Positions 1 to 10,700 of a stretch of 64,000 nt of DNA are shown here, in pieces. The stretch spans positions 94,210 to 158,209 of the forward strand of contig NZ_FQYT01000004.1 of NCBI RefSeq assembly GCF_900141895.1. The letters are read 5' to 3'. Both the position numbers and the translations under genes were made by a program. Numbering within the stretch: position 1 is the first letter of the stretch; every line of letters begins with the position of its first letter. The notes beneath the pieces were generated by a model. The model saw only the letters and a program-made list of their open reading frames with translations, searched no databases and was not told the DNA's origin. Source of the DNA: Parasporobacterium paucivorans DSM 15970. GTDB taxonomy: Bacteria; Bacillota; Clostridia; Lachnospirales; Lachnospiraceae.

Positions 1-1134
1 CGGCTTTTTATCAACGAAAATTCCTTTATTCTTGTTGTAGCTTTTCAGGAGCATATTGTCAGTCATCCCCATGGAAGCGACAAGCCCCATTCCCAGCCTG
101 TCCTCGGGAACAAAGCTCATATGTATGCCCAGGTCGATGATTTCTTTGGGTGATTTCCCAATGATATTTTCCTTTTCATAGAGGATCGCACCTTTTTTTG
201 GTCTCATAAGTCCCGCAATCGTTTCACAGAGTTCCTTCTGACCGCTGCCCGCAATGCCTGCCACCCCCAGTATCTCGCCCCGGAAAATATCAAAACGAAC
301 ATCATCGATGGCTTTTGTACCGTCCTCCCGGTAAACCGTCAGGTCAACCACTTCGAGCAGCTTATCCCCCCTGTCGACTTCCAGGCGTTCTATTTCCAGG
401 CTGATGGGCCGTCCTACCATAAGCTCCGTCAATTCGGTAACGGACGTTTCACTGGTTTTCACCGTATCGATGTATTCTCCTTTGCGCAGGATGACGACCC
501 TGTCGCTGACAGCCATTACTTCATTCAGCTTATGAGTGATGATTATGATGGACCTTCCCTGATCCCGCATTTTTCTGAGTATTTCAAACAGTTTTTCGGT
601 TTCCTGAGGAGTCAGAACCGCCGTAGGCTCATCCAGGATCAGCACATTCGCCCCCCTATAGAGAGCCTTCATGATTTCCACCGTCTGCTTCTCGCTTACT
701 GACATGTTATATACTTTCTGTTCCGGATTGATTTCCAAACCGAATTTCCGGCTCAGTTCCACAATCTCCTGTTTCAGGACTTTCGGCTTTCTTCTCTTTT
801 CTTTTGTTCCCAGCACGATGTTATCCATCGCATTAAAAACCTCTACCAGTTTAAAATGCTGGTGAATCATTCCAATCCCAAAATTCATTGCATCCGTGGG
901 AGAGTTTATGACCGCTTCCTCCCCGTTGACCAGGATGGTGCCCTGATCTGGATGGTAGATACCCGAAATCATGTTCATGAGGGTTGTCTTGCCCGATCCG
1001 TTTTCGCCCAAAAGCGCCAGAATTTCACCCTTTTCCAGCGTAAGATTAATATTGTCATTTGCCTTTACACTTCCAAAGGATTTCGTTATTCCCCTGCATT
1101 CAATTGCGTAATTTGTACTCTTCGTCTCCGCCAT
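1..1134 (-). CDS. Nucleoside/sugar ABC transporter ATP-binding protein, C-terminus cut by window edge
   Basis: This is a double-cassette ABC ATPase of the type that energises nucleoside or simple-sugar uptake together with a BMP-family lipoprotein. The ATG at 1134 opens a frame that stays open to base 1, giving 378 visible residues. The first cassette shows Walker A GENGSGKTT near residue 43, the Q-loop in GMIHQHFKL and a Walker B LILDEPTAVL. The signature motif is relaxed (NMSVSEKQ), as is usual in this family. The second half has the degenerate Walker A GIAGSGQKEL. The BMP lipoprotein gene lies directly upstream, so the two form one transporter operon. The permease genes are expected beyond the left edge. 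The substrate is inferred from the neighbour. Confidence 0.9.
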   Translation of the reverse strand, partial: MAETKSTNYAIECRGITKSFGSVKANDNINLTLEKGEILALLGENGSGKTTLMNMISGIYHPDQGTILVNGEEAVINSPTDAMNFGIGMIHQHFKLVEVFNAMDNIVLGTKEKRRKPKVLKQEIVELSRKFGLEINPEQKVYNMSVSEKQTVEIMKALYRGANVLILDEPTAVLTPQETEKLFEILRKMRDQGRSIIIITHKLNEVMAVSDRVVILRKGEYIDTVKTSETSVTELTELMVGRPISLEIERLEVDRGDKLLEVVDLTVYREDGTKAIDDVRFDIFRGEILGVAGIAGSGQKELCETIAGLMRPKKGAILYEKENIIGKSPKEIIDLGIHMSFVPEDRLGMGLVASMGMTDNMLLKSYNKNKGIFVDKKP

Positions 1135-1160
1135 TAATCCACCTGCGCCTAAATATTAAT

Positions 1161-1188
1161 TAAGGGGCTGTTGACAAACAGCCCCTTA
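1161..1188 (-). terminator. Intercistronic stem-loop between BMP lipoprotein and ATPase genes
   Basis: A perfect 11-bp stem (1161-1171 with 1178-1188) encloses a 6-base loop. On the minus strand it is followed by an AT-rich run, TTAATTAATATTT. It sits after the lipoprotein stop and before the ATPase start, the usual place for a partial terminator that keeps the binding protein in excess of the rest of the transporter. Confidence 0.7.
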
Positions 1189-1237
1189 GCTTAAATCAAT
1201 TTTATTGTTTCACACTTTATTTGTCAATTAAATTAGC

Positions 1238-2386
1238 TTATTTAACTACAATATTTTTGAAGTACCAGTTGATGCCTCCGGTGATTTCCGCATCGGACAA
1301 GGTGGATCCTTCTTTGCCGACCGTCGTTCCTTCATTTGTTTCGATTACTCCATCAAAAACATTGAAAGATCCATCGAGAATAGACGCTTTTGCCTGATCA
1401 ACCGCTTCCGCCGTTCCATCTGCACAGAAAGCGGAGAGATCCGTAATACCAACAAGTCCTTCTTTCATTCCACCATAATAGTTGGAACCATCCCATGTTC
1501 CATCAATTAAACTCTGGACAGCTGCCGTGTAGTATACACCCCAGTCCCACACTACCGAGGTAAGCGTTGCATCCGGAGCATCCTTGCTCATATTGGAGTT
1601 GTATCCAACTCCCCAGACGCCGGCTTCTTCCGCCGCAAGCTGTGGATTTGGTGTATCACAGTGCTGGCCGATTACATCACAGCCTTCTGCTATTAATGCT
1701 TTTGCCGCACTGGTTTCTGCTTCCGGATCATACCAGCTGTTTGTGACTTTTACAAATACCTGTGCCTCCGGATTTACGGAATATACACCCATTGCAAATG
1801 CATCCAGTCCACCCGTAACTTCAGAATTTTCCTTATCCATTGCAGCAACAAAACCAACCTTGTCCGATTCGGTCTTAAGGCCCGCTACAATGCCTGCAAG
1901 ATATCTTGCCTGATAAATTCTGCCGAAATAGTTGATGAAGTTCTGTCCGTTTGACTTATAGCCGGATCCATGAGCAAAATATACGTCCGGGAATTCCTCT
2001 GCAAGCGCCTCGCAGGTATCCATATAGCCCCAGCTTGTTGCGAAGATAATATTGCATCCGTCTTCGATACATTCTCTCATGGCTGTTTCAATAGCTGTCG
2101 GATCACTGTCTGAAATATTGTTCTTACGTATAATCTGACTGTCTTCCAGACCCAGGTTTTGCTGCATTGCCACGATTCCCTGGTCGTGGGTAAATGTGTA
2201 TCCGGATCCTTCCGCCGGATCGGATATGTGAATCACGCCAACTTTGATGTCCTCTTTGGCAATCCCCCCTGCTTTGGTAGTCTCGGAACCACTGGTGGTT
2301 GCTTCATCCCCTGAGCCGGAACATCCAGCAAGAACAAGTGACAGCGATAAAACAAGTGACAGAGCAAGGCCGATAATCTTTTTCAT
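1238..2386 (-). CDS. BMP family ABC transporter substrate-binding lipoprotein
   Basis: This 382-residue protein is the extracellular binding component of the adjacent ABC transporter. It has a lipoprotein signal peptide: a KK-rich start, a hydrophobic core, and a lipobox LVLAGCSGSG with the lipid-modified cysteine near residue 22. A Ser/Thr-rich linker follows. The body matches the BMP/Med/PnrA family, with VGVIHISDPAEGSGYT at the start of the mature domain, then IFATSWGYMD and YFGRIYQARYLAGIVAG. Well-characterised members bind purine nucleosides, so nucleoside uptake is the best guess. The start follows a good ribosome site (AAAAGGGAG). A sigma-A promoter lies just upstream and a stem-loop follows the stop. 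Confidence 0.92.
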   Translation of the reverse strand: MKKIIGLALSLVLSLSLVLAGCSGSGDEATTSGSETTKAGGIAKEDIKVGVIHISDPAEGSGYTFTHDQGIVAMQQNLGLEDSQIIRKNNISDSDPTAIETAMRECIEDGCNIIFATSWGYMDTCEALAEEFPDVYFAHGSGYKSNGQNFINYFGRIYQARYLAGIVAGLKTESDKVGFVAAMDKENSEVTGGLDAFAMGVYSVNPEAQVFVKVTNSWYDPEAETSAAKALIAEGCDVIGQHCDTPNPQLAAEEAGVWGVGYNSNMSKDAPDATLTSVVWDWGVYYTAAVQSLIDGTWDGSNYYGGMKEGLVGITDLSAFCADGTAEAVDQAKASILDGSFNVFDGVIETNEGTTVGKEGSTLSDAEITGGINWYFKNIVVK

Positions 2387-2423
2387 AATTTTCTCTCCCT
2401 TTTCATAAACTTTTTGTACTATT

Positions 2424-2452
2424 ATATTATCCCAGATTAATTATAATTGCAA
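2424..2452 (-). promoter_or_regulatory. Sigma-A promoter of the BMP transporter operon
   Basis: Read on the minus strand, TTGCAA (2447-2452) is followed after 17 bases by TAATAT (2424-2429), about 40 bases before the lipoprotein ATG. It begins immediately after the T-run of the terminator that closes the preceding operon. Confidence 0.65.
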
Positions 2453-2454
2453 CC

Positions 2455-2497
2455 AAAAAAGGGGATGAACCGGCCCTTTTGGACAGCCACATCCCCT
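2455..2497 (-). terminator. Intrinsic terminator after the topoisomerase genes
   Basis: The stem AGGGGATG/CATCCCCT (2460-2467 with 2490-2497) is followed on the minus strand by six T residues (2455-2460). It lies just after the topoisomerase A-subunit stop. The 22-base loop can fold further. Confidence 0.75.
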
Positions 2498-2504
2498 CCA
2501 TTGA

Positions 2505-4748
2505 TTACAGACGGATTTTCGTTCCTTTTGTATCTCTCTTTGCTATTTTCAGTTTCTTCAGGTCGACCGGTTTTCCTGCGGACTCCCCTTGCGTTTCCTC
2601 TGATTCCTCAAACACATAGACTTCTTCCACAAAGTCATCCTCAGATAATTTAATTCCTCTTACGCCTATGGCTCCCTTTTTCTTTTCAGGCACTTCATCC
2701 GCTCTGAATTTCAGGAAATACCCTTTAGCAGTCTGCAGGACCACCAGTGTATCCGGCCCGGTTTTCCATATGCTTATCACCCGGTCCCCTTCTGCCAGCT
2801 TGGAAGCTGCAACGGTCTTTTTGACCACTTCAAACTCTTTGGTGTCCACCATCTTCATCATTCCCTGCCTGGTGGTAAATAACAGCTTATTTGCAGCCAA
2901 TTCAGCTGCCGAACAGACCAGCACAATATTTTCCTGTTTGCTGTTATAATTGCTTATATTGTCCACGGGCTTCCCTTTATCTCTGAATTTAAGATATGGA
3001 ATGTCCAGCACCTTAATCAGATGAAGATTCCCGGTATCCGTAAATATGCATATCTTATCTGTATTCATGCAGGGGATTACCCGTTTATTTTCTGCATGCA
3101 CCGCCTCCTTGTTTCTCTCATAGGATGCGGCATCTATGGTCTTGATATATTCAAATCGGTCCATCAGCAAGACGACTTCCTGCTCCGTAACGGGGTTTTC
3201 CTCATACACCGCAGCCTGTCCGTCTTCAATGGCGGTTTTTCTTTCCACGGCGTATTCTTTTCTGATATCCTCCAGATCCTTGATGATGACCTTAGTCATG
3301 ACATCTCTGTTCCCGAGGATTTTTTCATATTCGGCGATTTTTTTCAATATCGCATCATACTCTTTCTTCAGTGAGAGTATTTCCAGACCGATTAATTTAT
3401 AGAGCCTCATTTCCAGGATTGCAGTTGCCTGCCTTTCCGTGAAATTCAGGGTTGCCGCTTCCTTTTCGGAGGCTTCACTTTTGAATCGGATTTTCCCGGT
3501 ATTTCCATTAATCAGACAGTCTCTGGCCTGCTTGATGTTGGAGCTGCCCCTGAGGATCTCGATGATCAGGTCAATGATATTGCAGGCGCGGATCAGGCCC
3601 TCCTTGATTTCCTTCTGCTCCAGCTCCTTGGTCAGCAGGGTGGTGTATTTCCGTGTCAGTATTTCATACTGGAAATTGGAACTGTGTTCAATGATTTTTT
3701 TGAGGCTCAGCACTTCCGGACGGTTGTCTACGATGGCCAGCATGTTCACGCCAAAGGTGTCTTCAAGCTTGGTCTTTTTATAGAGCATGTTCTCCAGCTT
3801 TTTGACATCGGCGTTCTTGCGCAGTTCCAGGACGATCCGGATTCCTTCCTTAGACGACTCATTGGATATATCCGTGATATCCGCTGTTTTTTTGTTTTCC
3901 ACCAGCATGCAGATATCGGAGATGAATTTACCGATGTTTGCTCCAATCATAGTGTAAGGAATTTCTGATATGACCAGCTTATCCTTGTCTGTTTTCCTTT
4001 TGCCGGGTTCAAATTCGACTTTTCCCCGGAGCTTGATTTTTCCGGAGCCGGTTTCATAGATTTCCCGCAGCTCGCTCTTATTGACTACAAATCCACCCGT
4101 CGGGAAATCAGGACCCTTTATGTATTCCATCAGTTCCATGGTCGTAATCCCGGTATTTTTCAGGTATGCGATAACGGCATCCACCACCTCCCCCAGATTG
4201 TGAGCGGGGATGCTGGTTGTCATTCCTACGGCAATTCCTTCCGCTCCGTTTACAAGCAGATTGGGAACCCTTACCGGGAGCACTACAGGCTCTTTTTCCG
4301 TTTCATCAAAATTGGCGACAAAATCCACCACATTTTTATCCAGATCCGCCAGGTATACGTCCTGGGTGAATTTCTTGAGTTTGGCCTCTGTGTAACGCAT
4401 AGCGGCCGCGCCATCCCCTTCGATAGACCCGAAGTTTCCATGCCCATCCACCAGAGCCATGCCCTTTTTGAAGTCCTGTTCCAGTACCACCAGGGCGTCG
4501 TATATGGAGCTGTCCCCGTGGGGGTGGAACTTACCCATTGTATCGCCTACAATACGGGCCGATTTCCTGTGGGGCTTATCATAATTCAGTCCCAGTTCGT
4601 TCATGGCGTAAAGTACCCGCCGCTGTACAGGCTTCAATCCATCTCTTGCATCCGGCACTGCCCTCGCGCAGATTACGCTCATGGCATAGTCGATATAGGA
4701 TTTCTGCATGATTTCGGAATATTCTGTTTTTATTATATTTTCTGCCAT
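2505..4748 (-). CDS. parC: Type IIA DNA topoisomerase subunit A (topoisomerase IV ParC-like)
   Basis: This is the DNA-cleaving subunit of a type II topoisomerase, 747 residues long. The catalytic tyrosine is Tyr119 in AAMRYTEAK. The quinolone-determining region reads [11 protein letters not shown], with Ser80 and Asp84 at the two positions usually mutated in resistance, so it looks like a sensitive allele. The C-terminal beta-pinwheel is present, but I find no GyrA box (QRRGGKG); the first blade has RDKGKPVDN instead. That favours a topoisomerase IV-type decatenase over gyrase. The B-subunit gene lies 10 bases upstream. Many clostridia carry such a second pair besides gyrAB, and annotation pipelines may call this one gyrA. 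Confidence 0.85.
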   Translation of the reverse strand: MAENIIKTEYSEIMQKSYIDYAMSVICARAVPDARDGLKPVQRRVLYAMNELGLNYDKPHRKSARIVGDTMGKFHPHGDSSIYDALVVLEQDFKKGMALVDGHGNFGSIEGDGAAAMRYTEAKLKKFTQDVYLADLDKNVVDFVANFDETEKEPVVLPVRVPNLLVNGAEGIAVGMTTSIPAHNLGEVVDAVIAYLKNTGITTMELMEYIKGPDFPTGGFVVNKSELREIYETGSGKIKLRGKVEFEPGKRKTDKDKLVISEIPYTMIGANIGKFISDICMLVENKKTADITDISNESSKEGIRIVLELRKNADVKKLENMLYKKTKLEDTFGVNMLAIVDNRPEVLSLKKIIEHSSNFQYEILTRKYTTLLTKELEQKEIKEGLIRACNIIDLIIEILRGSSNIKQARDCLINGNTGKIRFKSEASEKEAATLNFTERQATAILEMRLYKLIGLEILSLKKEYDAILKKIAEYEKILGNRDVMTKVIIKDLEDIRKEYAVERKTAIEDGQAAVYEENPVTEQEVVLLMDRFEYIKTIDAASYERNKEAVHAENKRVIPCMNTDKICIFTDTGNLHLIKVLDIPYLKFRDKGKPVDNISNYNSKQENIVLVCSAAELAANKLLFTTRQGMMKMVDTKEFEVVKKTVAASKLAEGDRVISIWKTGPDTLVVLQTAKGYFLKFRADEVPEKKKGAIGVRGIKLSEDDFVEEVYVFEESEETQGESAGKPVDLKKLKIAKRDTKGTKIRL

Positions 4749-4758
4749 CCTCAGCCTC

Positions 4759-6681
4759 CTATAAATCTAAATCCGCATAATGCGCATTCTGATAGATGAA
4801 GGAACGGCGGCGAGGTACATCATTGCCCATCAGCATGGATGTTACTTCCGATGCCATCTTGCCGTCCTCAATCTCTATCTGCCTCAGCACCCGTGTCTCC
4901 GGATTCAGGGTCGTCTCCCAGAGCTGATCCGCATCCATCTCTCCCAGACCTTTAAACCGCTGGAGGGTAAATGTTCCTTTATGGGCCCTGCGGTATTTTT
5001 CCAGTGCCTGGTCGTCATAAAGATATTCTTCCTTCCCTGATTTCGGTATGGCTTTGTATAGGGGCGGCATAGCCTGGTAGATATGTCCTTCGCTTATCAG
5101 TTCCGGCATGAATCTATAGAAAAAGGTCATCAGCAGGGTGGCGATGTGGGCACCGTCCACGTCGGCATCGCTCATGATAATGATTTTATCGTATCTGAGC
5201 CGGCTAATATCAAAGTCATTGCCGTAGCCTTCGGAAAAGCCACAGCCAAAAGCATTGATCATGGTTTTGATTTCACTGTTAGCAAGCACCTTATCCATGG
5301 TTGCCTTCTCCACGTTCAGGATCTTGCCACGGATAGGCAGTATAGCTTGAATCTTCCTGTCCCTGGCTGTTTTAGCCGACCCTCCGGCCGAATCACCTTC
5401 CACGATGAACACTTCGCAATCCTTTGGGTTCCGGCTTTCACAGGTGGCCAGCTTTCCATTGCTGTCGATGACAAACTTCTGTCTGGTAAGCAGGTTGGTT
5501 CTTGTCTTTTCCTCTTCCTTTCGGATTCTGGCAGATTTTTCCGCGCATCCAATTACCTCTTTCAAGGTTTCCAGGTTCTTGTCGAAGAACCTCTGCAGTT
5601 CCTCGCCGGTCACTTCTGCCATTACTTTTCCGGCATCCGGATTATCCAGTTTTGTTTTTGTCTGGCCTTCAAATCTTGGATCCGGATGCTTGATGGCTAT
5701 CACGGCTGTCATCCCGTTCCTGACGTCCTGTCCCGTGAAGTTGGCATCTTTCTCCTTCAGTATGCCAATCTCCCTGGCATACTGGTTGATTACCGTGGTG
5801 AACTTTGACTTAAATCCGGTCAGATGGGTTCCACCCTCCTGTGTGTAAATATTGTTGCAGAATCCCAGGATATTTTCCTGGAACTCATTCACAAACTGAA
5901 TGGCGGCCTCCACTTCTATACCTTCAGACTTCTTCTTGAAATATATGACCTCATGAACCGGTTCTTTCTCCTGATTCAGTTCCCGCACGTATGCGGCAAT
6001 TCCTTCTTCTTCCTTATAGATCAGCCGTTCCTCTTCACCAGGACGCTTGTTGTCAAATATCACTGTAAGATTCGGATTAAGATAGGCAGTCTCATGAAGA
6101 CGGCTCATAATCATATCTGCCTTGAAATATGTTTTCTCAAAGATTTCATTATCTGGAAGAAATTTCACCATCGTGCCAGTGTCGTTTTTTCTGCAGGTTC
6201 CCACCTCTTCCAGGGGATGCATTACCTTCCCTCTCTCGTATCTCTGCCTGAAAATCTTTCCATCCCTCTTTATCGTGACCTCCAGCCATTCTGAAAGGGC
6301 ATTCACAACGGAAGCTCCCACGCCATGGAGGCCGCCTGAGATTTTATACCCGCCTCCGCCGAACTTTCCGCCTGCATGGAGCATCGTAAAAACGACCTCC
6401 ACCGCAGGAAGTCCCGTTTTGGTATTGATTCCTACAGGAATCCCCCTCCCGTTGTCCTGAATGGTTGCGGTTCCGTCTTCCTCCAGTGTCACAAATATCT
6501 CCGAACAGTATCCCGCCAGATGCTCGTCCACAGCGTTGTCTACTATTTCATAAATCAGGTGGTTCAGGCCTCTGGTTGATATGCTGCCAATATACATGCC
6601 GGGTCTCTTTCGGACAGCTTCCAGTCCCTCGAGTATGGAAATGCTGTTCTCGTCATAATTGTTCATCTGCACTTTACTCAT
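4759..6681 (-). CDS. parE: Type IIA DNA topoisomerase subunit B (ParE-like)
   Basis: This is the ATPase subunit paired with the downstream A subunit, 640 residues. The GHKL ATPase fold shows EIVDNAVDEH near residue 45 (catalytic Glu), DNGRGIPVG, and GGLHGVGASVVNALS. The TOPRIM domain has EGDSAGGSAKTARDR and the metal-binding DADVDGAH. The C-terminal RFKGLGEMDADQLWETT is the standard B-subunit signature. Length is normal for Gram-positive ParE/GyrB and there is no large insertion. The ribosome site AGAGGG is 11 bases from the ATG, a little far. Assignment to topoisomerase IV rests on the partner lacking a GyrA box. Confidence 0.85.
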   Translation of the reverse strand: MSKVQMNNYDENSISILEGLEAVRKRPGMYIGSISTRGLNHLIYEIVDNAVDEHLAGYCSEIFVTLEEDGTATIQDNGRGIPVGINTKTGLPAVEVVFTMLHAGGKFGGGGYKISGGLHGVGASVVNALSEWLEVTIKRDGKIFRQRYERGKVMHPLEEVGTCRKNDTGTMVKFLPDNEIFEKTYFKADMIMSRLHETAYLNPNLTVIFDNKRPGEEERLIYKEEEGIAAYVRELNQEKEPVHEVIYFKKKSEGIEVEAAIQFVNEFQENILGFCNNIYTQEGGTHLTGFKSKFTTVINQYAREIGILKEKDANFTGQDVRNGMTAVIAIKHPDPRFEGQTKTKLDNPDAGKVMAEVTGEELQRFFDKNLETLKEVIGCAEKSARIRKEEEKTRTNLLTRQKFVIDSNGKLATCESRNPKDCEVFIVEGDSAGGSAKTARDRKIQAILPIRGKILNVEKATMDKVLANSEIKTMINAFGCGFSEGYGNDFDISRLRYDKIIIMSDADVDGAHIATLLMTFFYRFMPELISEGHIYQAMPPLYKAIPKSGKEEYLYDDQALEKYRRAHKGTFTLQRFKGLGEMDADQLWETTLNPETRVLRQIEIEDGKMASEVTSMLMGNDVPRRRSFIYQNAHYADLDL

Positions 6682-6722
6682 ACTTACATAACCCTCTCTT
6701 TTTTACCCGGGATGAAATTCAA

Positions 6723-6746
6723 ATAGTTAGACTGACGTCTAACTAT
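6723..6746 (-). terminator. Stem-loop between trpS and parE
   Basis: A perfect 10-bp stem (6723-6732 with 6737-6746) with a 4-base loop follows the trpS stop on the minus strand. Only a short, broken T-run (TTTGAATTTC) follows, so termination is probably partial. A processing site is also possible. Confidence 0.45.
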
Positions 6747-6761
6747 CTGCTTCCCAACCTT

Positions 6762-7766
6762 TTATTTTATTCTGTCCGGGAATCCAACCTTTCGCTGCAC
6801 TTTTCTCAGTGTTTTACCTGCTGCATAATTTGCTTTTTCCGCATTGGTTTTTATGATTCCATCAATATAATCTTTGTTCTTGCTCAGATCGTCAAATCTG
6901 TCCTGGAGAGGCTTGAGAACGGATATCACGGATTCTCCCACTGCCACCTTGAAATCTCCATAGCCGGAATTCTCGAATTCTTTTTCCACCTCGGCTGCGC
7001 TGCTGCCGGTAATGGCCATATAAATATCCATCAGATTCCGGATTCCAGGCTTGTCTTCCGAATATATAACCTGATTGTCGCTGTCCGTTACAGCTCTTTT
7101 GAATTTTTTTATGATTACATCCGGTTTATCGGTCAGGAGAATGCCAGCGTTCGGGTTCTCGTCTGATTTCGACATCTTTTTGGTCGGTTCCTGCAGGCTC
7201 ATAACCCTTGCTCCAGCCTTCCCAAAATACGGCTCCGGTATCGTAAATACATCTCCGTATATGCCGTTAAATCTCTGGGCGATATCGCGGGTTATCTCCA
7301 GATGCTGTTTCTGGTCTGCTCCGACCGGCACCACATCTGACTGGAAGAGCAGGATATCTGCCGCCATCAGCACAGGATAGGTAAACAGTCCTGCATTTAT
7401 ATTATCGGAATGCTTTTCCGACTTGTCCTTAAACTGAGTCATTCTGTTCAGCTCGCCCATATAGGTGAAGCAGTTCAATATCCAGGAAAGCTCTGCATGC
7501 GCTGAAACATGGGACTGGTAATACAAGCAGTTCTTTTCGGGGTTGATTCCAGCCGCAATATAAAGCATGAGAAGGTCTCTGGCTCTTTTCCTGAGTTGGG
7601 CCGGATCCTGTCTGACCGTGATGGAGTGCAGGTCAACGACACAGTAAAAACAGTCATACTCTTCTTCCAGGACCACCCAGTTTTTCAGGGCTCCCAGGTA
7701 ATTACCCAATGTTAGAGTTCCAGTTGCCTGCATGCCGCTGAAAAGTGTCTTCTTATCGCCAATCAT
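6762..7766 (-). CDS. trpS: Tryptophanyl-tRNA synthetase
   Basis: The product charges tRNA-Trp with tryptophan in the cytoplasm. At 334 residues it has normal length for bacterial TrpRS. The class I HIGH-equivalent is TLTLGNYLGALKN near residue 18, and the KMSKS loop is KKMSKSDENPNAG. LLFQSDVVPVGADQKQHLE in the middle is the typical tryptophan-pocket region. It sits 25 bases after carB in the same orientation, with no room for a T-box leader directly in front of it, so any control must come from the carAB promoter or an internal promoter that I cannot see. Confidence 0.96.
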   Translation of the reverse strand: MIGDKKTLFSGMQATGTLTLGNYLGALKNWVVLEEEYDCFYCVVDLHSITVRQDPAQLRKRARDLLMLYIAAGINPEKNCLYYQSHVSAHAELSWILNCFTYMGELNRMTQFKDKSEKHSDNINAGLFTYPVLMAADILLFQSDVVPVGADQKQHLEITRDIAQRFNGIYGDVFTIPEPYFGKAGARVMSLQEPTKKMSKSDENPNAGILLTDKPDVIIKKFKRAVTDSDNQVIYSEDKPGIRNLMDIYMAITGSSAAEVEKEFENSGYGDFKVAVGESVISVLKPLQDRFDDLSKNKDYIDGIIKTNAEKANYAAGKTLRKVQRKVGFPDRIK

Positions 7767-7791
7767 TCATAATTCCTCCATTGTCTAAGTT

Positions 7792-10700
7792 TTAGATGAT
7801 CGATGCAATGTCAATAGGAGTAAGATTTTCTTTGGCATCGCTTTCCAGGCTCGTAAGCAGGGCATTTGCGGTATCCAGAGAGGTAAGGCAGGTCACCCCT
7901 GTTTCAATCGAAGTCCTCCTTATGATAAAGCCATCCCTGGTTTTATCTCTTCCCTGTGTAGGTGTATCAATCACCAGGTCTATCTGGTGTGACAGGAGCA
8001 GATCCAGCACCGTTGGGGATTCCTGATTCAATTTATTCACTTTAATGGCATTAACGCCGTTTTCTTTTAATACCTGGGCAGTTCTTCTCGTAGCGTAAAT
8101 TTCATAACCGAGAGCTTCAAACCGTCTGCCCACGGAAACGGCATCTTTTTTATCCGCATCATTTACGGTTATGATAACCTTTTTATTCTTGGGAAGATCG
8201 ACTCCAGCGCCCAAAAACGCCTTATACAGAGCTTCCTCAAAAGTTTTTGCAATCCCCAGACATTCTCCCGTGGACTTCATTTCCGGTCCAAGACTTATGT
8301 CGGCTCCTCTGAGTTTTTCAAAAGAAAATACCGGCATCTTGATGGCATAATAGTCGTTGGAAGGGTGCAGACCCGGCGTATAGCCCAGTCCTTTTATGGT
8401 GTCTCCCAGAATCACCTTGGCAGCTATCTGCACGATGGGAAGGCCTGTCACCTTGCTGATATATGGCACGGTACGGCTGGAACGTGGATTCACCTCGATT
8501 ACATAAACTTTCTCTCCGGATACGATAAACTGGATGTTTATCAGTCCCTTTACATGAAGAGCCTTTGCAAGCCGCCTGGTATAATCCACGATTATTTCCG
8601 TCACTGCATCCGAAATGGTCACTGTCGGATACACGGAAATACTGTCTCCGGAATGGATTCCCGCTCTTTCGATATGTTCCATGACTCCCGGAATCAGAAT
8701 GTCTTCCCCGTCACATACCGCATCCACTTCCACTTCTTTTCCCATCATATATTTATCCACCAGAATCGGGTGCTCCTGGGTGATCAGGTTTACATTATCG
8801 ATATACTCGATGATTTCCTCGTCCGAGAATGCAATCTGCATTCCCTGGCCGCCAAGAACATAGGACGGTCTTACAAGAACCGGATAACCCAGTCCTCTGG
8901 CCACAGCCACCGCTTCCTGGCTGGTATACACGGTCTTTCCCTCTGGTCTTGGAATCTCGCACTGCTCAAGAATTGCATCAAACAGTTCCCTGTCTTCTGC
9001 GGCATCCACATCTTCTGCTTTTGTTCCCAGGATAGGTACTCCCATTTCCATAAGGCTCTTAGTCAGCTTGATGGCTGTCTGCCCACCGAACTGCACCACA
9101 GCTCCATCCGGCTTCTCTATATTGACGATATTTTCCACATCCTCCGGTGTAAGCGGCTCAAAATAAAGCTTGTCGGCTATATCAAAATCCGTGCTTACCG
9201 TTTCAGGATTGTTGTTGACGATAATGGTTTCATATCCCTCATTCTTAAATGCCCAGGTGCAGTGTACCGAGCAGTAATCAAACTCGATTCCCTGTCCTAT
9301 CCGGATGGGGCCTGAACCAAGAATCAGAACTTTTTTCTTTCCAGCCGAAGGCATAGCTTCATTCTGGCTTCCAAAGCAGGAGTAGTAGTAAGGCGTCTCC
9401 GCCTCGAATTCTGCCGCGCAGGTATCTACAATCTTAAAGACCGCCACAATGTTGTTATCCATCCGCATTTTTTTGACGAATTCTGCCGTCTTGCCTGTCA
9501 GTTTTGCGATGACCGTATCCGGAAATTCTATTCTTTTGGCTTCTGCCAGAAGCTCCGGCGTCAATGGCTTGCTGTTAAGCGCCTGTTCCATCTCCACCAG
9601 GATAGCTATTTTATCGATAAACCATGGGTCGATCTTTGTTATGTCATTGATCGTCTCGTAGTCCATTTTACGGCGTACGGCCTCCGCGATGACAAATATC
9701 CGTCGGTCGTCCACAAGGGCCAGTTCCTCAAGCAGTTCATCATAGGATAAATCCTTATAACCATAGGACATAAGGCTGTCCACGTTCTGCTCCAGGGATC
9801 GTAGGGCTTTCATAAGAGCACCTTCAAAATTCGTACAGATGCTCATTACCTCTCCTGTTGCCTTCATCTGCGTGGTCAGAGTCCTTTTGGCATGAATGAA
9901 TTTATCAAAAGGAAGCCTCGGAATTTTCACGACACAGTAGTCCAGGGCAGGCTCAAAGCTGGCAAACGTCTTGCCAGTAATGGCATTTTCAATCTCGTCC
10001 AGCGTGTAGCCCAGAGCGATCTTTGCGGCAACCTTTGCAATCGGATAGCCGGTCGCCTTGGAAGCCAGGGCGGAGGAGCGGCTAACCCTGGGGTTAACCT
10101 CAATAACGCAGTATTCAAAACTGGTCGGATGGAGGGCATACTGCACATTGCAGCCGCCTTCGATGGCCAGTTCATTTATAATATTTAAGGCTGAGGTCCT
10201 CAGCATCTGATATTCTTTGTCAGAAAGTGTCTGGGAAGGAGCGACTACGATACTGTCCCCCGTATGGACCCCTACCGGATCCAGATTTTCCATATTACAT
10301 ACCGTAATGCAGCTTCCCTTGCTGTCACGGATCACTTCATATTCAATCTCTTTCCATCCGGCAATACATCGTTCTACCAGAACCTGTCCCACACGGCTCA
10401 AACGCAGTCCGTTTGACAGGATGTCCATCAGTTCCTGCTGGGTGTCCGCTATGCCGCCGCCGCTGCCGCCAAGGGTGTAAGCCGGCCTGAGTACAACCGG
10501 GTAGCCAATTTCATTGGCAAAGTCGATTCCGTCCTCTACATTCTCCACTACCATGGAAGATGCACATGGCTCATTGATTTTCTCCATTGTGTTCTTGAAT
10601 TCTAGCCTGTCCTCTGCTTTTTTAATTGTCTGGGACGTGGTTCCAATCAGCCTTGCTCCGTTCCTTCCCAGGAATCCGGATTCATCCAGTTCCATGGCAA

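Noticed and set aside
8365..9315. 316-codon open frame on the plus strand
   Set aside because: It is antisense to carB, with no independent support.
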